Part shown: piece after piece, positions 22,733 through 54,742 of the stretch
Layout of the letters: each line of letters begins with the position of its first letter
How positions within the stretch are numbered: position 1 is the stretch's first letter
DNA from: Phallusia mammillata
Lineage: Eukaryota > Chordata > Ascidiacea > Phlebobranchia > Ascidiidae
Length of the DNA stretch: 64,000 bases
Direction of reading: 5' to 3'
NCBI GenBank assembly: GCA_003260075.1
Contig: QLIY01000711.1
Span: 21,772-85,771, forward strand
Translations under genes and position numbers: made by a program
Notes under the pieces: model-generated
The model's input: the letters and a program-made list of their open reading frames with translations, nothing else
Told to the model about the DNA's origin: nothing
The model's database searches: none

Positions 22733-22919
22733 CAGTGCTTCATAACCTTTTTTCTTGTTGCACCCCTTTCAAATCACCAACCAATATTCGCACCGCCTTC
22801 TGTTTTTGTATTTATATATAATAGACCTAACCAACCTTAATGATCCAGCATCCCCGCACCACCTTGGAACAGTTCTCGTACCCCTTGGGGGTGCGTGCAC
22901 TCCTGGTTAAGAACCCCTG
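22733..22919. mobile_element. Probable hAT-type MITE
   Basis: Begins CAGTGCTTCATAACC and ends as the complement of CAGGGGTTCTTAACC. These imperfect 15-bp inverted ends resemble other hAT elements here. The flanks do not give a clean 8-bp duplication. Confidence 0.5.
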
Positions 22920-23461
22920 CCCCAGAATGAAGAATAAACAAAATATTTTTTTACAAAAGCGTGCTTTTATTTCAAAGGCCAACAGAGCAAAAACAGCGTC
23001 AACTTGACAAAGACGAGAACTGGATTTGCTTCTTCAAGTGGCAATATTACAAGAACACGCCTTCATTCTCATGCAGGATAACTTTTGGTCACAAATGGTA
23101 CTTGTAGAATGAATAACAAACCAAAGAGAAATGTACGAAAATGTTTGTTTTAATATGGAACAGTGCCCACACAGCCTAAAAACTAAGACCAAACATGTGT
23201 TGATTTTCAAGTATTTTATCCACAAAAACGCGAACGTTTTAGCAAAAATATTTGATAATTTCTGTCAGATTTTTCCCGAATTAACTCATTAACCAACAGA
23301 AAAAGCGCAATGGTTGTTGCAGAGACCAGCATCGGTCATTGTGAGCACATCCCGAAAACATTAACACTACCGATAGATCTGTTCGCGGCAGTGATGGTCT
23401 ACAAGGCAGGGTAAATGAGCAATATGCCCAAAAGAAAGAGAGAGGACGCCAGCGCTCCGGA

Positions 23462-43438
<19,977 letters not shown>

Positions 43439-44613
43439 TTTATTTTACGTCTACCAGCCCCGACCAAACTATCATCAAAATGAGAGTCAATTAGGTTGAA
43501 AGAGGCACAGTTTAGACACACCCAGCACCTGGAAGAACAAGTAGAACTATTTTAACATTTTAACGTTTGTTAAAGCTAAAAATGGTAAAAGAGCTTTAAA
43601 AAATCGCAAAAACATATTTTACAGAACCGCATGACGACTATGGTTGTTTTGTGGGTTTACTTTTTGCTCATCCACTTTTACAAAACAGTAAATCTTGCAT
43701 TTTATATGTTACATTTCCACATTTTTGTATTTTTGTTAAAACCACTGATGCCTTTTTTATTGTCTTCTGTGCATCTGAAAACCGTTTTGAAAATATGTAC
43801 TGCAATCACGAAAATGATTTGACGGATAAATAGATTACGGGCATCCAAAGATTTACAATTACGCGGGAAATCTGCCCTCATTGGTTTAGTGTGGATCTGG
43901 AAAATCTTATAATAGGGGCTCTTGCATTTGAAGTTTTGCCCGTTCGTGGCAGTAAATTACGCAATCCTTGAGATTTGCTTCTTTTAACTGCCTTGATTTC
44001 TTGATTATATATAGCACAGTGATTTTACACTGGAAAAGTTTGAGCGTTTAGCTGGTTATTGCGTTTGCGGTTGAAATATGGTTGGTACAATACGGAGTTT
44101 AATAATTTTGATCGTTGGGTTTTCGAATTTCATACTTTTAAATTCTTTTTTATATGCTTCTCAAGAAACTCCTGCATGTTTTATTAATTGAATGTATTGA
44201 AGAATCATGCATTCTCTGTCACAAAAACATACATATCTGTACGAAAAACACAAAAATAGACAAGCACAACAAATTATAAAATTAGTAAAATGTGAAAACA
44301 ATATCCACAGCAATGATTTAGTAGATAAAGGTGTAGGTTTAGAACCATACCTATTGATTAGGTTGAGATTCAGCATTTTACACCTTTTAAAATTATCTAA
44401 ATATATGCTGTTTTTGGTTAATGAACAACATGGTTTAGTAAGTAATTTTAAATGTTGAAATATTTAGTTTTAGATACAATAAAAAACATGTTTACTTTTA
44501 CCACCAAAATAACAAATATTAATCAAACTTCAGTCTTTTGGGACAAATCTGTTATGAGCCAAGCAAATCAACAAAAAAGTTGGCTCATAAAACAACACTA
44601 AACTCATGCATAT
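43439..44613. other. SPT16 upstream flank and SCCPDH 3' flank, no gene seen
   Basis: Both neighbours are on the minus strand, so this holds the SPT16 promoter and the SCCPDH 3' end. It is AT-rich with only short unsupported ORFs. Confidence 0.5.
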
Positions 44614-45885
44614 TTAGCCAATAACATTGAATTTCATTCCTCTTTTCACAAGTCGGTCAATTAGAGAGGTTCTGTAAAATGCAGCACCTGGTGGGTAGAC
44701 ACCCCCATCAGTTGGAAGCTTATCTTTCTCTTTAAGAATTACAATTGCACTTTGTACCATAATACGAGGAGTAACCACATATCCTGGCTCTTGGCCCCAC
44801 ACTTCAACTGTCATTTTCTTGTCTGGTCGATCAGTGCGCCCACATTCATCATTCTTTCTGTTTGAGTAGCCTTCACAGTACATTGTCAGGGAAAATGAGG
44901 TTTCAGCCAACTGCTGTTCTGTAGGCCCTTCATGACTACACATTCCAGCAGTGAAGAACTTTGGATGATTAAGCAGCAACTTTCTTCCCCATGACCGCAT
45001 GGCAAGAAATTTAAAAAGTCCCCCAAAGAACATTAAAAGAAACAGATTCCAAAATCCAGGAATACACATGTACATTATATACTGCACTGGTGGCACTTCA
45101 TCCTTCTCATACAAAAAGCGACGTGACCGCTTAACAACAGATGGATCCGCTCCCAGAAAGGGAATAGCATACTTCTGTAGTTCGGACTGATAGTGAACAG
45201 CTCCCTTTGGTTTTGCTTTGGGACCAACCATGGGCAAAGGCTGATTGTTGAATGCCTTGCGAATCTTAATCAGGTTATTTGTATCACTTAAACCATACAC
45301 TGCACTTTCATATGTACCAAAATGAAGACCAGAGCCCGACTTTCCTGTTTTCATTTTGAAGTAACATTGAACACTATTTAAAATGCCATCAAATTGCTGC
45401 TCTGCAAATACCACACCCATTTCACTTGGCACAGAATCAAACCCACAGGCACCAACAATGTAAATTCCACCCTGTTTTGCACCATCACTATATTTTAATT
45501 GCATGTTTTCCAAGAACTGAGGTTCACCGCAAATGTCCACATAGCTGGTTTTTGCTTCCACACAAGCTTTGACCACAGCTTCCCCGAAAAATCTGTATGG
45601 ACCCACACAGTCTAAAATAACTTTTGCCCGCTTACACATTAGAAGCAGTGATTGGTAATCACTAATATCGGCAATTATTTTTTGGACTTCTGGATCATTT
45701 TGTGTGCTAGCTCCTTTATTTCTCATGTCAGACAGTACTTTTTCCAATTTCACCATACTACGTCCAGCAATTGCCCAATTCAAACCCTCTTCACGATTGA
45801 CCTCCAGCATTTCTTGGACAACATACTGTCCAGTGAAACCAGATGCACCAAATATGATGAAGTCAAATTCTCTTTCCGACCCCAT
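44614..45885 (-). CDS. SCCPDH: Saccharopine dehydrogenase-like oxidoreductase, intronless
   Basis: A single 423-codon ORF (human SCCPDH 429 aa). The N-terminus has a Rossmann nucleotide-binding motif, FIIFGASGFTGQYV (residues about 9-22). Family stretches include AIAGRSMVKLEKVL, DCVGPYRFFGEAVVKAC, YVDICGEPQF, GACGFDSVPSEMG and, near the C-terminus, PPGAAFYRTSLIDRL. A hydrophobic segment at about residues 271-294 (IPGFWNLFLLMFFGGLFKF) fits the membrane-associated, lipid-droplet-linked vertebrate protein. Its exact substrate is not known. The start ATG at 45885 gives MGSEREFDF. It has no introns, unlike the surrounding genes. It is divergent from the GNB1L gene with 752 bp between start codons. 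Confidence 0.94.
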   Translation of the reverse strand: MGSEREFDFIIFGASGFTGQYVVQEMLEVNREEGLNWAIAGRSMVKLEKVLSDMRNKGASTQNDPEVQKIIADISDYQSLLLMCKRAKVILDCVGPYRFFGEAVVKACVEAKTSYVDICGEPQFLENMQLKYSDGAKQGGIYIVGACGFDSVPSEMGVVFAEQQFDGILNSVQCYFKMKTGKSGSGLHFGTYESAVYGLSDTNNLIKIRKAFNNQPLPMVGPKAKPKGAVHYQSELQKYAIPFLGADPSVVKRSRRFLYEKDEVPPVQYIMYMCIPGFWNLFLLMFFGGLFKFLAMRSWGRKLLLNHPKFFTAGMCSHEGPTEQQLAETSFSLTMYCEGYSNRKNDECGRTDRPDKKMTVEVWGQEPGYVVTPRIMVQSAIVILKEKDKLPTDGGVYPPGAAFYRTSLIDRLVKRGMKFNVIG

Positions 45886-46637
45886 CGCTTTAAATGTGCC
45901 TTTGCAAGGTATGGGTTAACTTAACACAGAGTGAATATAGCTGCTAAATTATCTGCAATTAAAGTTGCTAAAATTTGAAATAGCAAAATAAATTGGTTAA
46001 CATTCTGCAAAAATACCTATTATTGTCTTAGTAACTGTTAAGCCTGTGACAGATTTTTTTAGGTAACTGCAATACAAAAGTACTGCTTGGCATGACAATG
46101 TTAAACACCGTAAATTCATATGGCTGTGGTATTCGAAAGTACTGGAAGCTCGGGCAAAGTCCACCTTATCGGTATTATGTCGGCAAACATTTAACTTGAG
46201 AAGTTAAGCCACGCCTGAGCGAGCATCGATTAAGACATTTAATTTGCACCGTAATGTTATTAACATTGCGCACAGGAACAGATTACTCCCAAAAAAAATT
46301 AGGGCCTTCTGAATATGATTTATTGACTGGTTAATGTCATAAAATAATAAAATTCCTTGTTTCAATGGCAACACGTGACAAATACAAATCGGGTGATTTC
46401 CCTTAGATGAATTTTTATCTTCAATAGTCGACAAGTGTAAAAACATTGAACCTCGCCTATTGTACTTACAATGGCAAAATCATAAACTAAATGTTTGTCA
46501 AACCTTTCGAATGCTAGTTTGTTTGTTTTTACTGACAAAAATGAACATGTTTAATAGTGCAAGTCAGGTCATAACACTTGCTTTGGCACTTTGAATACAA
46601 CTTGCTTTACCACCATGGTTTAAACAATTTTGGGGCA
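45886..46637. promoter_or_regulatory. Shared upstream region of SCCPDH and GNB1L
   Basis: Head-to-head spacing of 752 bp between start codons, consistent with a bidirectional promoter. No defined element was recognised. Confidence 0.4.
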
Positions 46638-47633
46638 ATGAGCACCTTATCACCTGAATTTGTACTCAAGAAAAGCGGTGAGGCAATTACAGACTTACAG
46701 TTCTGGGACTTTAATGACTGTGGAGATTCTAGTAAATACTTACTTTCTGCATGTGGAGGAGCTGGTGGTGTTGATTTATGGAATTTGGACACCAGAAGAA
46801 CGATTTGCAATATACCACCTGTTGGTGCAGTAACTACCTTGTCAGCTTGTGGACTTAATGACAACAAGTTGGTCACTTTAGATAAAAGTGGAAATCTTAC
46901 TTTGTCAAATATAACAACAGATGGTTTATCAAGACCTGTTGTTTCACTTGTTGTATCAAATGTAGCTTTTTGTAAAGCTACAGTGTTAAAGCAAAAACAA
47001 TCAAGGCTGATTGTCGGTGTACCAGGAGAGGAAAAATCTTCATTTAATATTTGGGATTTAGAAAATTGTAAAATAATAGCTAGACTAGTGCCACCAAAAC
47101 ATCTAACACTGGGACTGCCTATGACAGCAAAATTGGTGGAAAATAATCGAATACATGCCTGTGTTGGTTATGAAGATGGTTCAATGCTACTGTGGGATGT
47201 TATGGATTATAACATTTTATCACAAGCTGAAAGAATTTATAATGAACCTGTGATGTGTCTAGATACCTGTGATGAACACTTTTTAGGAGTATGTGGTTCT
47301 GCTACAAATGTCATTACAAAATGGTCATTTGGTGATTACTGCAACAAGGAATTTTCCTATGCATACCAGACTTTGAAATCATATGAACTGCCTAACCCTG
47401 GTATTGCATCTGTTAAGGTTCGCAGTGATTCCAAAATATTTGCCACTGGTGGCTGGGATTATAAACTACGCATATTTAGCTGGAAGTCTTGCAAACCTTT
47501 GGCAGTTTTGGAATACCATAAAGGTACTTTGCAAGCTTTGGCATTTTCTGGGCCTTCAATAAATGGAAAACAACTTCTTGCATGTGGGGCAAATGACACA
47601 AAAATTAGTATTTGGGACGTTTATAACAAATAA
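46638..47633 (+). CDS. GNB1L: G protein beta subunit-like protein 1 (WD40), intronless
   Basis: 331 codons from ATG 46638 (MSTLSPEFVLKKSG); human GNB1L is 327 aa. Upstream in-frame sequence has no better ATG. WD40-type repeats end in GVDLWNLD (about 50), FNIWDLEN, SMLLWDVMD, LRIFSWKS and KISIWDVYNK at the C-terminus. The stretch NPGIASVKVRSDSKIFATGG followed by WDYKLRIF is the closest match to GNB1L. The protein is a predicted beta-propeller; in vertebrates and yeast (ASTRA/Asa1) relatives assist PIKK maturation, which is family knowledge. It has no introns, like its head-to-head neighbour SCCPDH. Confidence 0.9.
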   Translation: MSTLSPEFVLKKSGEAITDLQFWDFNDCGDSSKYLLSACGGAGGVDLWNLDTRRTICNIPPVGAVTTLSACGLNDNKLVTLDKSGNLTLSNITTDGLSRPVVSLVVSNVAFCKATVLKQKQSRLIVGVPGEEKSSFNIWDLENCKIIARLVPPKHLTLGLPMTAKLVENNRIHACVGYEDGSMLLWDVMDYNILSQAERIYNEPVMCLDTCDEHFLGVCGSATNVITKWSFGDYCNKEFSYAYQTLKSYELPNPGIASVKVRSDSKIFATGGWDYKLRIFSWKSCKPLAVLEYHKGTLQALAFSGPSINGKQLLACGANDTKISIWDVYNK

Positions 47634-49722
47634 TGCTTTGTTGTTACAACAGTTTTGTGCCAGATAAAAAACAACCCTATACAATACCACCATTGGTGTG
47701 ATTTTCCAAAAAGTTAATTTGATTTGCATACAAAAAAGTGTGTCTTGGAAAGAAGTCTTTTCAGTTGTAAGTAATGTCATGAGTAACTTTGTTTTGTTGT
47801 AAACAAAACAACTGTAGACAAAAAGATACATGTTTCATAGTTAAAATTTCAAATGGATGGTATTATTGTTTCTGCCGTTTAGTACATGTGTTATTATTAC
47901 CTATTTTAAGTGAATTAGGAAAAAACCTCTGCCACACTTATACAGTACCTTTGTTCACAATTGTTTATAAACAGGTAAAGCAACTGTGCTTCTATCAGTG
48001 GTGTTTATGCATCCAAGTACGAAGGGGTAGACTTTAAATGACGTACGTTACAGTTTGAATGCAGAACTTGCCAGACAACTATGATTTTACGTTTATTAGT
48101 AATCGTGCAGCCGCCGGAATCAGGTCACATAACAGCCCCAGTAGAATCTTAATGTAAACATTGTGTTAAATCAGTGGTCCTCAAAATTTATATAGTTTTT
48201 TCAAAACGGTCTCTTTGCCAGTATTTCGAGGGCTCGCGGTCCTTAAGCCTGAATGTGTATTTCAGAAAAACGAAAGTTGGTTGCAGGATTTTTGCTAGTT
48301 ATGCAAAATGGCGCTTAATAATAATCCAAAGACAGCTCGTGACATCACAATCGAGACAAAAACAAACAAACATTGCGATTGTGCGCAAACAATTCCATTT
48401 TTCTTAGTTGTCATGCAATAAAGGCTATTGTTTAGCAATGGAGACAGTGATTCTTAATTCTACTTTGATTTTAACTGATTTAGTGTCACCAACTGACGCC
48501 AAAGAAGATTATAGAAGTACCCCAACCTTTTCGCGGTCCCCCAAAAATCGCCTCACAGACCCCTGGCCTAAAGGACCGCGGACCCGAGTTTGATAACCGC
48601 TGTGTTAAATATACTGGGACATCATTTGTCACAAGTTTTTTTGCAACAATTTTAAGTTACGTATACGTATATGATGTAGTTTTCGTAACTTCGGCACTTT
48701 AATTCTCATTTTTCGCATCACCGAAGAGCAAACTTAACGTATGGCGGAATTGTTGATGAAAAAAGTCACGTGGACCATGCGTTATCAAGCTTTCTGGAAT
48801 AATTCGCAGCATAATGCTAGGAACATACTTAGGCTACAACCAGTTACAGTGCAACGAACTTTAAACTATTAGTCACCAGTAGGGAGAAAATCCCTGGAGA
48901 ATTAAATCAGCAAACAGCTTCGTTGTCACAAACTGATCAGATTTATCATTTGGGGATCAACTGCTATTCTGCTGAATCATTAGCTTTGGGAATACGATTT
49001 TTGCTGAATAAGCCAAGGGTGTTTTGATTGTCTGGCGTTCTCCACTGGCCGGTAAATTCTGGATGTAAAGTGTGCGTGGTGTAAAATATTGCCGCAGACA
49101 CTTATGTCATCAATCACAATTGGCGGAGAGAATGCTGATGACCAGGTTTCAACATAATTACTGGTTGTGTTTGTGGAGAAAGCATATTTGCTTTGCTGAG
49201 AAAGAACTTAGTGACCCATTACTGAGATTAGGATACACCTGGTTTTACAGTGAAATCACACTATCCCTGTGGTATCAACTTGTCATGTCAGCAAATGCAG
49301 CCTTTTTCGGTATCAAGTGACTTCGGTGAGATTTGCGGTTCCAGTGCCGTCTTTATGAGTCACAGGTAAAGGGATTTTCTCATTCATTAACATTGCGGAA
49401 GTCCTGGCCTATAAAACCCTGATCGCCAAACGGTCAATATTATGTTTTACTTTTTCTATGCTACTGTGCAGACGTTCGAGGTTGGCCGCTTGGTTGATTT
49501 TGCAACCAAATCTTATTGGGTTTCGGTCGACTGCTATTGCATGACGGCCTGACAGACAAAGAAATGCAGCAATGATCAGGGTCCCGTATCATTTTGTTTT
49601 GCCGTTGCGCTTAGTGCAAAGCAATTTTACTTGAAACTAAGGGGGCGATAAAAAAGTAATGCTAGAAACAACTAAGAATTGTTTTTTATGTGTTGTTTTG
49701 TATTTCAGCTCAATAAGTAAAC
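47634..49722. other. Intergenic region upstream of the MMP gene
   Basis: Contains the GNB1L 3' flank, a MITE (48172-48602) and the MMP promoter region. An AG acceptor at about 49707-49708, just before the MMP start, is compatible with an untranslated first exon. No other gene was recognised. Confidence 0.45.
48172..48602. mobile_element. hAT-type MITE, 431 bp
   Basis: Ends CAGTGGTCCTCAAA and (complement) CAGCGGTTATCAAA. A perfect 8-bp target duplication TGTTAAAT lies at 48164-48171 and 48603-48610. No coding capacity. Confidence 0.88.
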
Positions 49723-52700
49723 ATGCGATTCACCAAGCTACTGGCAGTGGTTGTCCTGCTGCTAGTTGTAGTTAGTCTGTGCGAAAGTGGCAGAGGAGGT
49801 CGGCGTCTACAAGCAGGCAGACCCAGGCGCCGGCGTCCAAATCGTTTGAGAGGTACATGGCGTCCCCGCGATTTCCAGAGGGTCAAAAGACTGCGCCTCA
49901 ATAAATTGGGCCCGGCCGGAGAGGGACCTTACACCAGCGTGCATTTAGCGCCACCTCCACAGAACTTAGAGATTCCCTCCGGAGGTATTCCGGGAGCCCA
50001 GCCTTCTTACATTAGGCAACAACGTTCTCAGCTTTCAGCAAACTTTGGCAATAACCCAGTGCCCCCATCTAATGTCCCACCAAGTCTGCATTCAACCGAC
50101 GTGCCTCCTGATCCTAATCTCGGAAGGCCGATTGCCGATGGAATACACCAACTCACCCAGTCCCAAAAGGAAGATATTGCTCTGGTAAACAGTGTTGAAT
50201 GTGGTAAAAATAACATACATTTCCATGCTAAAACCCAAATCAAACAAAGTTTTGAGTAATTTTAGCTCATAGTTCGAAGTCATACTGGATTAACTAGCAA
50301 AAACAAGAAACTTTGGCCAAAAGATATAAGTTGTGATCGTGGTTGCTTATTGGTGTTATTTGTTTGCAGCAATTTTTGTTCAACTTTAACTACACAACTG
50401 AGGGTTCGCTGGTGACCAAAGCAGAGTTAGTTACGCAGTTTCAACGCAATTACGGCCTGGAAGAAACAGGTAACTTGCAGCTAATATTAACTTGACGTAT
50501 CAGCATGTGTTGTTTACAGTTTTTACTGCTGGACAGTGCTCTAATTATAGGTACATGGTAATATAGCCTAGTTAACATAAATATGACTATTGACCAAGAA
50601 ACTTTTTGAGACAGTCGCTAAATAAACACAGAATTTGGTAGCAACAACAGTGGGTTCACAATTTTACACATTGCATTTGCAGGTGAGCTCGATGACAGGA
50701 CAGTTGCCATGATGCTCAAGCCTCGATGTGGCTATCCTGATCAGCCCGCTGCGTATCGACTTTTTCCGAACAGAGAACACTGGACCGAAAGCACTGTAAC
50801 TTACAAGTGAGACCACTAACTCGTTTTGCTGTAAAGCTTAGAAATAAAAATGATAGAAAAACAAATTCGAAATTACCTTTGGTGGAAAATAAATAAGAGC
50901 CCGTCAAAAAAACAGACCATAAAATATAAGATGCAAATATGGTTGTTTATGGGGATTTATACACTGTTTGGGTTTTACGTAATGTAACCTAGCTATTCTC
51001 AATTGGTTGTCCATGATGACTTTTTAGGTGGTCCACAGGATGTTTAAAATTAATATATTTCAGGGTTAGATGTCAAATAAATTAAACTTACTCGAAATTT
51101 AGTTGAAAGAAATACATTGTAGGCCAAAATGTTTGACGTGTATACGATCTTTAATCTCACTCAAAAATGGGTGATCCACGATAGCCTATATTTTTAATTT
51201 GACTGATGGCCCATGGCTTGAATCGAGTTGAGAACCGCTGACTTAATGCATTCTTCTGCATCAAGACAGTGATCCGTAGGAAGTTCTGACTTAAGAATAA
51301 TATTCCAACATGCGTATTAGGGACGATAGCTAATGTATTTAACTCCAAACAAGCTTCGTTGGTCGCAAGGACTTTCCAATTACCAATGAATGAGAAATCG
51401 TAATTTCCTTTGATTCATGGCCCACAGAATGTCTTGAATGGATGCCATGACGACCGACCTCGGCTGACCACATGCGTCATAAACTTGTGACGTCATAGTT
51501 TAAGGGATTCCCAGCGGGGTTTTATGTTTTTCCAAACACCTCGTTTAGGGCCAACTTCCAGAAATGTTTAAAGACATTGACATGTTTGGGGGAACTTTGT
51601 TGTAAGTAATTTTGGAAATTTACGTCGGAACTGTAACAAATTCATTTTCCAAATTTCAGGTGATAATTATTTTCCTTTAAATAGTAAGTTACAAAGACAT
51701 TGTCGTATTTTCGTTGGGCTATGAACAAATTGTTTAGTACATGGCAATGCTCAACGCCTTCTATCATGTTACCCATAAACATCGACAGCCAGTTTTTTTC
51801 CGACAATTACTGCAGCTTGATTCCATGTGGAAAAAACTAAAGAAAAGTCGTTTTTTCTCTTTAGAATTCTAAAGATTTTCTCTTTAGAATTTTTGTTGCA
51901 TTTGTTTTTGCTTGTCAGACAATAGTTAGTCCACAGTGAAATTTGTTTGGTAACCATATGTAAAAAGGTCTTGCAACGCACTCGACAACAACTTTTCGGT
52001 GCGACCGCAGAACCCGCAGGAGTTCGTCTCATCTCATGACTCACTGGTGACGCATCACCGTCTCTTGTCACGTGACTGTGCGATTGGTCGTCAACAGATC
52101 TCGAATCGTTCGTCGGACAGCTGGCGTGCCACGTACTTGATTGCTGACATTCACACCAATTGCTCTAGTATAGGAAACTTAACATGTTGTTGTTGCGAAT
52201 TTAATGTCCCATTGTAGGCGTGGCATGGGCGTGGTTTTAATATCGAGTTGTAGGTCGGGTTCCGCTTTTCAGGCCAGGTTTGGTTCAAGTTTTAATATGC
52301 CGGACATGTTTCGGGCCTGACTTCACACTCCGTTACTATTTATTCGCATTTTTCACAACTTTCTAGCGCAATATTGGATTTTACGGGTCGCGTTTAGGGC
52401 CTAATTTCAGGCCCACTTACAAGTTTGTGCTATACACCAGGTTACTTGGTAACAAACATATGTTTTTGCAGAATTACGGGCTACACTCCAGACATGAGTC
52501 CCTGCCTGGTGAGAAACACATTTAAAAGAGCTTTCCGTGTGTGGGAGGAGATAGTTGAACTTGACTTCGTGGAAACAGACCAGAGCAACGCGGACATGAT
52601 CATATACTTTGGATACGGTACGTTGACCTAATTGGATATTGACTTGATAGATCCACAGCATTATGAAACACAATAGACACCACCTATAACTGTACACGTA

Positions 52701-54654
52701 TGTATATACGACAGATGTGATATTTGCCCAAAACCAAACTTAGGACGATGTTTGATCTCAGCCTCAAACGGCCAAACAGACCGAATGTAAAAACTCGAAA
52801 AATAAGACACATAGATTTTATGAATATGAAAGGTGGTAAGGTTTCTCCACCGATTTGAATGTAGTCTTGTAAATAGTTTTGCCCGTTTATATCAGTTTAT
52901 CGCAAGATATTGTAATGTTAAAAGTATTTTCTATTACCACTGCAGGTGAGCATGGCGACGGATATCCCTTTGATCAACAGAACGGTTTGCTTGCCCACGC
53001 ATTTACAGCAGGGACCACCGCACTCGCTGGAGATACGCATTTTGACGAGGCCGAGTTTTGGACACAGGGAGAAGGAAGAGGTACTTTTTTCCTAAACATA
53101 CTATGTGACAGATTCAATCGTTAAGCCTTAATCTGAATCTGTTCCTTGCGTAATGCTTCGGCTTGTAGGGAAATCACAACTTTTGTTTTTTTTAACAGTG
53201 TACACGACCTACTATGGTAACAGCAATGGTGCGGCATGTGTGTTCCCATTCATCTTCGAGAACGTCGAATACACGACTTGTACAACTGCAGGACGAGACG
53301 ACGGCCTTGCTTGGTGCGCAACTGTGCCAAATTACGACTTGGATCAAAAATTCGGGTTCTGTCCTCACGAAAGTAAGTTTAAGTGCTGCTATTCCAGATT
53401 AAAACTCCTTGCGTTAAGTGATAGAGGCTTAAAACTAGTTTATAACACCAGTTCAAAAGCAAATACGCTACGCTACAATAGGCTTTGCCGCAGTCTGTGT
53501 TAGTTTTAAAAAATCGTTTGTTTGAATGGTTTTGCTGTTCACCGGTCGCAGTTGTGCTGTCCTAAAATTTGCTTTCACCTAAACACCAGCTTCTACTCGA
53601 AAAAAGTATAATCTTTGAAAATAATTTTGGAACCACCTGAAAGTTGATGAAATTGCGGCACAAATAAAAATAAGTAAGTCAGGCCCAACCAGTCGGTTTT
53701 TATTCAAACTCGAGTCGGACCTATTCCTTTATACCTATAACTCTAATCAACTCCGGCGTCACAGGATTTGTTGCTCTTAGAAACATTAAAATCTATGTGT
53801 TTTTGTGCAGCACTATTTACTTATGGAGGCAATGGGAACGGCGATCCTTGTGTTTTTCCCTTTACGTTCCTGGGCAAATCGTACGACAGCTGCACCACAG
53901 AGGGAAGGCAGGACGGATACAGGTGGTGTGCAACTACAAGTGACTTCGACGCGGACTCTAAATGGGCATTTTGCCCGGACCGAGGTATGAATGGGTGTGA
54001 ATTTTACATAAGATGGTTGGAGTTGTCAAGTTGAAAGTAGAGTTTCGTTTCTAAGCAGTAAAATACCACTTGAAGTTATCATTTGAGACTGCAATCACAC
54101 TACAATATCTTTTTATCGATTATATCGTCGAATCCGGGTGTAAAACTACTGTAAATTTCACAATATACAATTATTTTTAGGTAGCAAAAAAATCAATGCA
54201 AAATAGATTGAATCAACAAAATCGCAAAAAAACATTATCTTAACAAAATCGAATTAATAAAATCGCTCAAAAACCCAATGGCCCCATTCTGCACCCTGGC
54301 CTGTAGGAATTCACAGCACGTATTAGAGCAAAAATTCCATGCTGGAAACTTGTGATCCGGATAGCCATTGTGCACGTCAGGTCACTAGTGGTTCGCCTCT
54401 ATTGAACCAAACTATGGAAAGGAAGCTCCACTCTACTAAGGGCACGTTTCTATACATACAATGTTGTTGTTTATTGACACCTGTGGTAGTCAACGTCGAA
54501 CTCGTATTGTTTTAAAATTTAAAGAAAAATTCAGATTGATTGGCGTTATGTTTTCTGTAGGACGTGGGCTAGATGTTAGTAGAAAGATCTGTATTCCAAA
54601 TTGGTTTATGCTGTAACTTATATTAAAATTTTGGGCCCAATTAAAACTTTAAAT

Positions 54655-54742
<88 letters not shown>

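Larger units (their letters stand above)
20904..23461. promoter_or_regulatory. PDI promoter region and SPT16 3' flank
   Basis: The PDI promoter lies just right of 20903. A GACGTGG at 21049-21055 resembles the UPR element core TGACGTGG; a full ERSE (CCAAT-N9-CCACG) was not found. A C-run joint at 21662-21671 has duplicated flanks (about 21510-21660 and 21672-21835). For SPT16, AATAAA occurs on the minus strand near 22966-22971, about 490 bases past its stop. No additional gene was seen. Confidence 0.4.

Noticed and set aside
49850-49910. Furin activation site in the MMP (RPRRRR, RVKRLR)
   Set aside because: The basic clusters lie well before the cysteine switch, so cleavage there would not release the prodomain.
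50990-51240. Possible hAT MITE in an MMP intron
   Set aside because: The right end GTTGAGAACCGCTG is typical, but the left end is weak and the flanks do not match.
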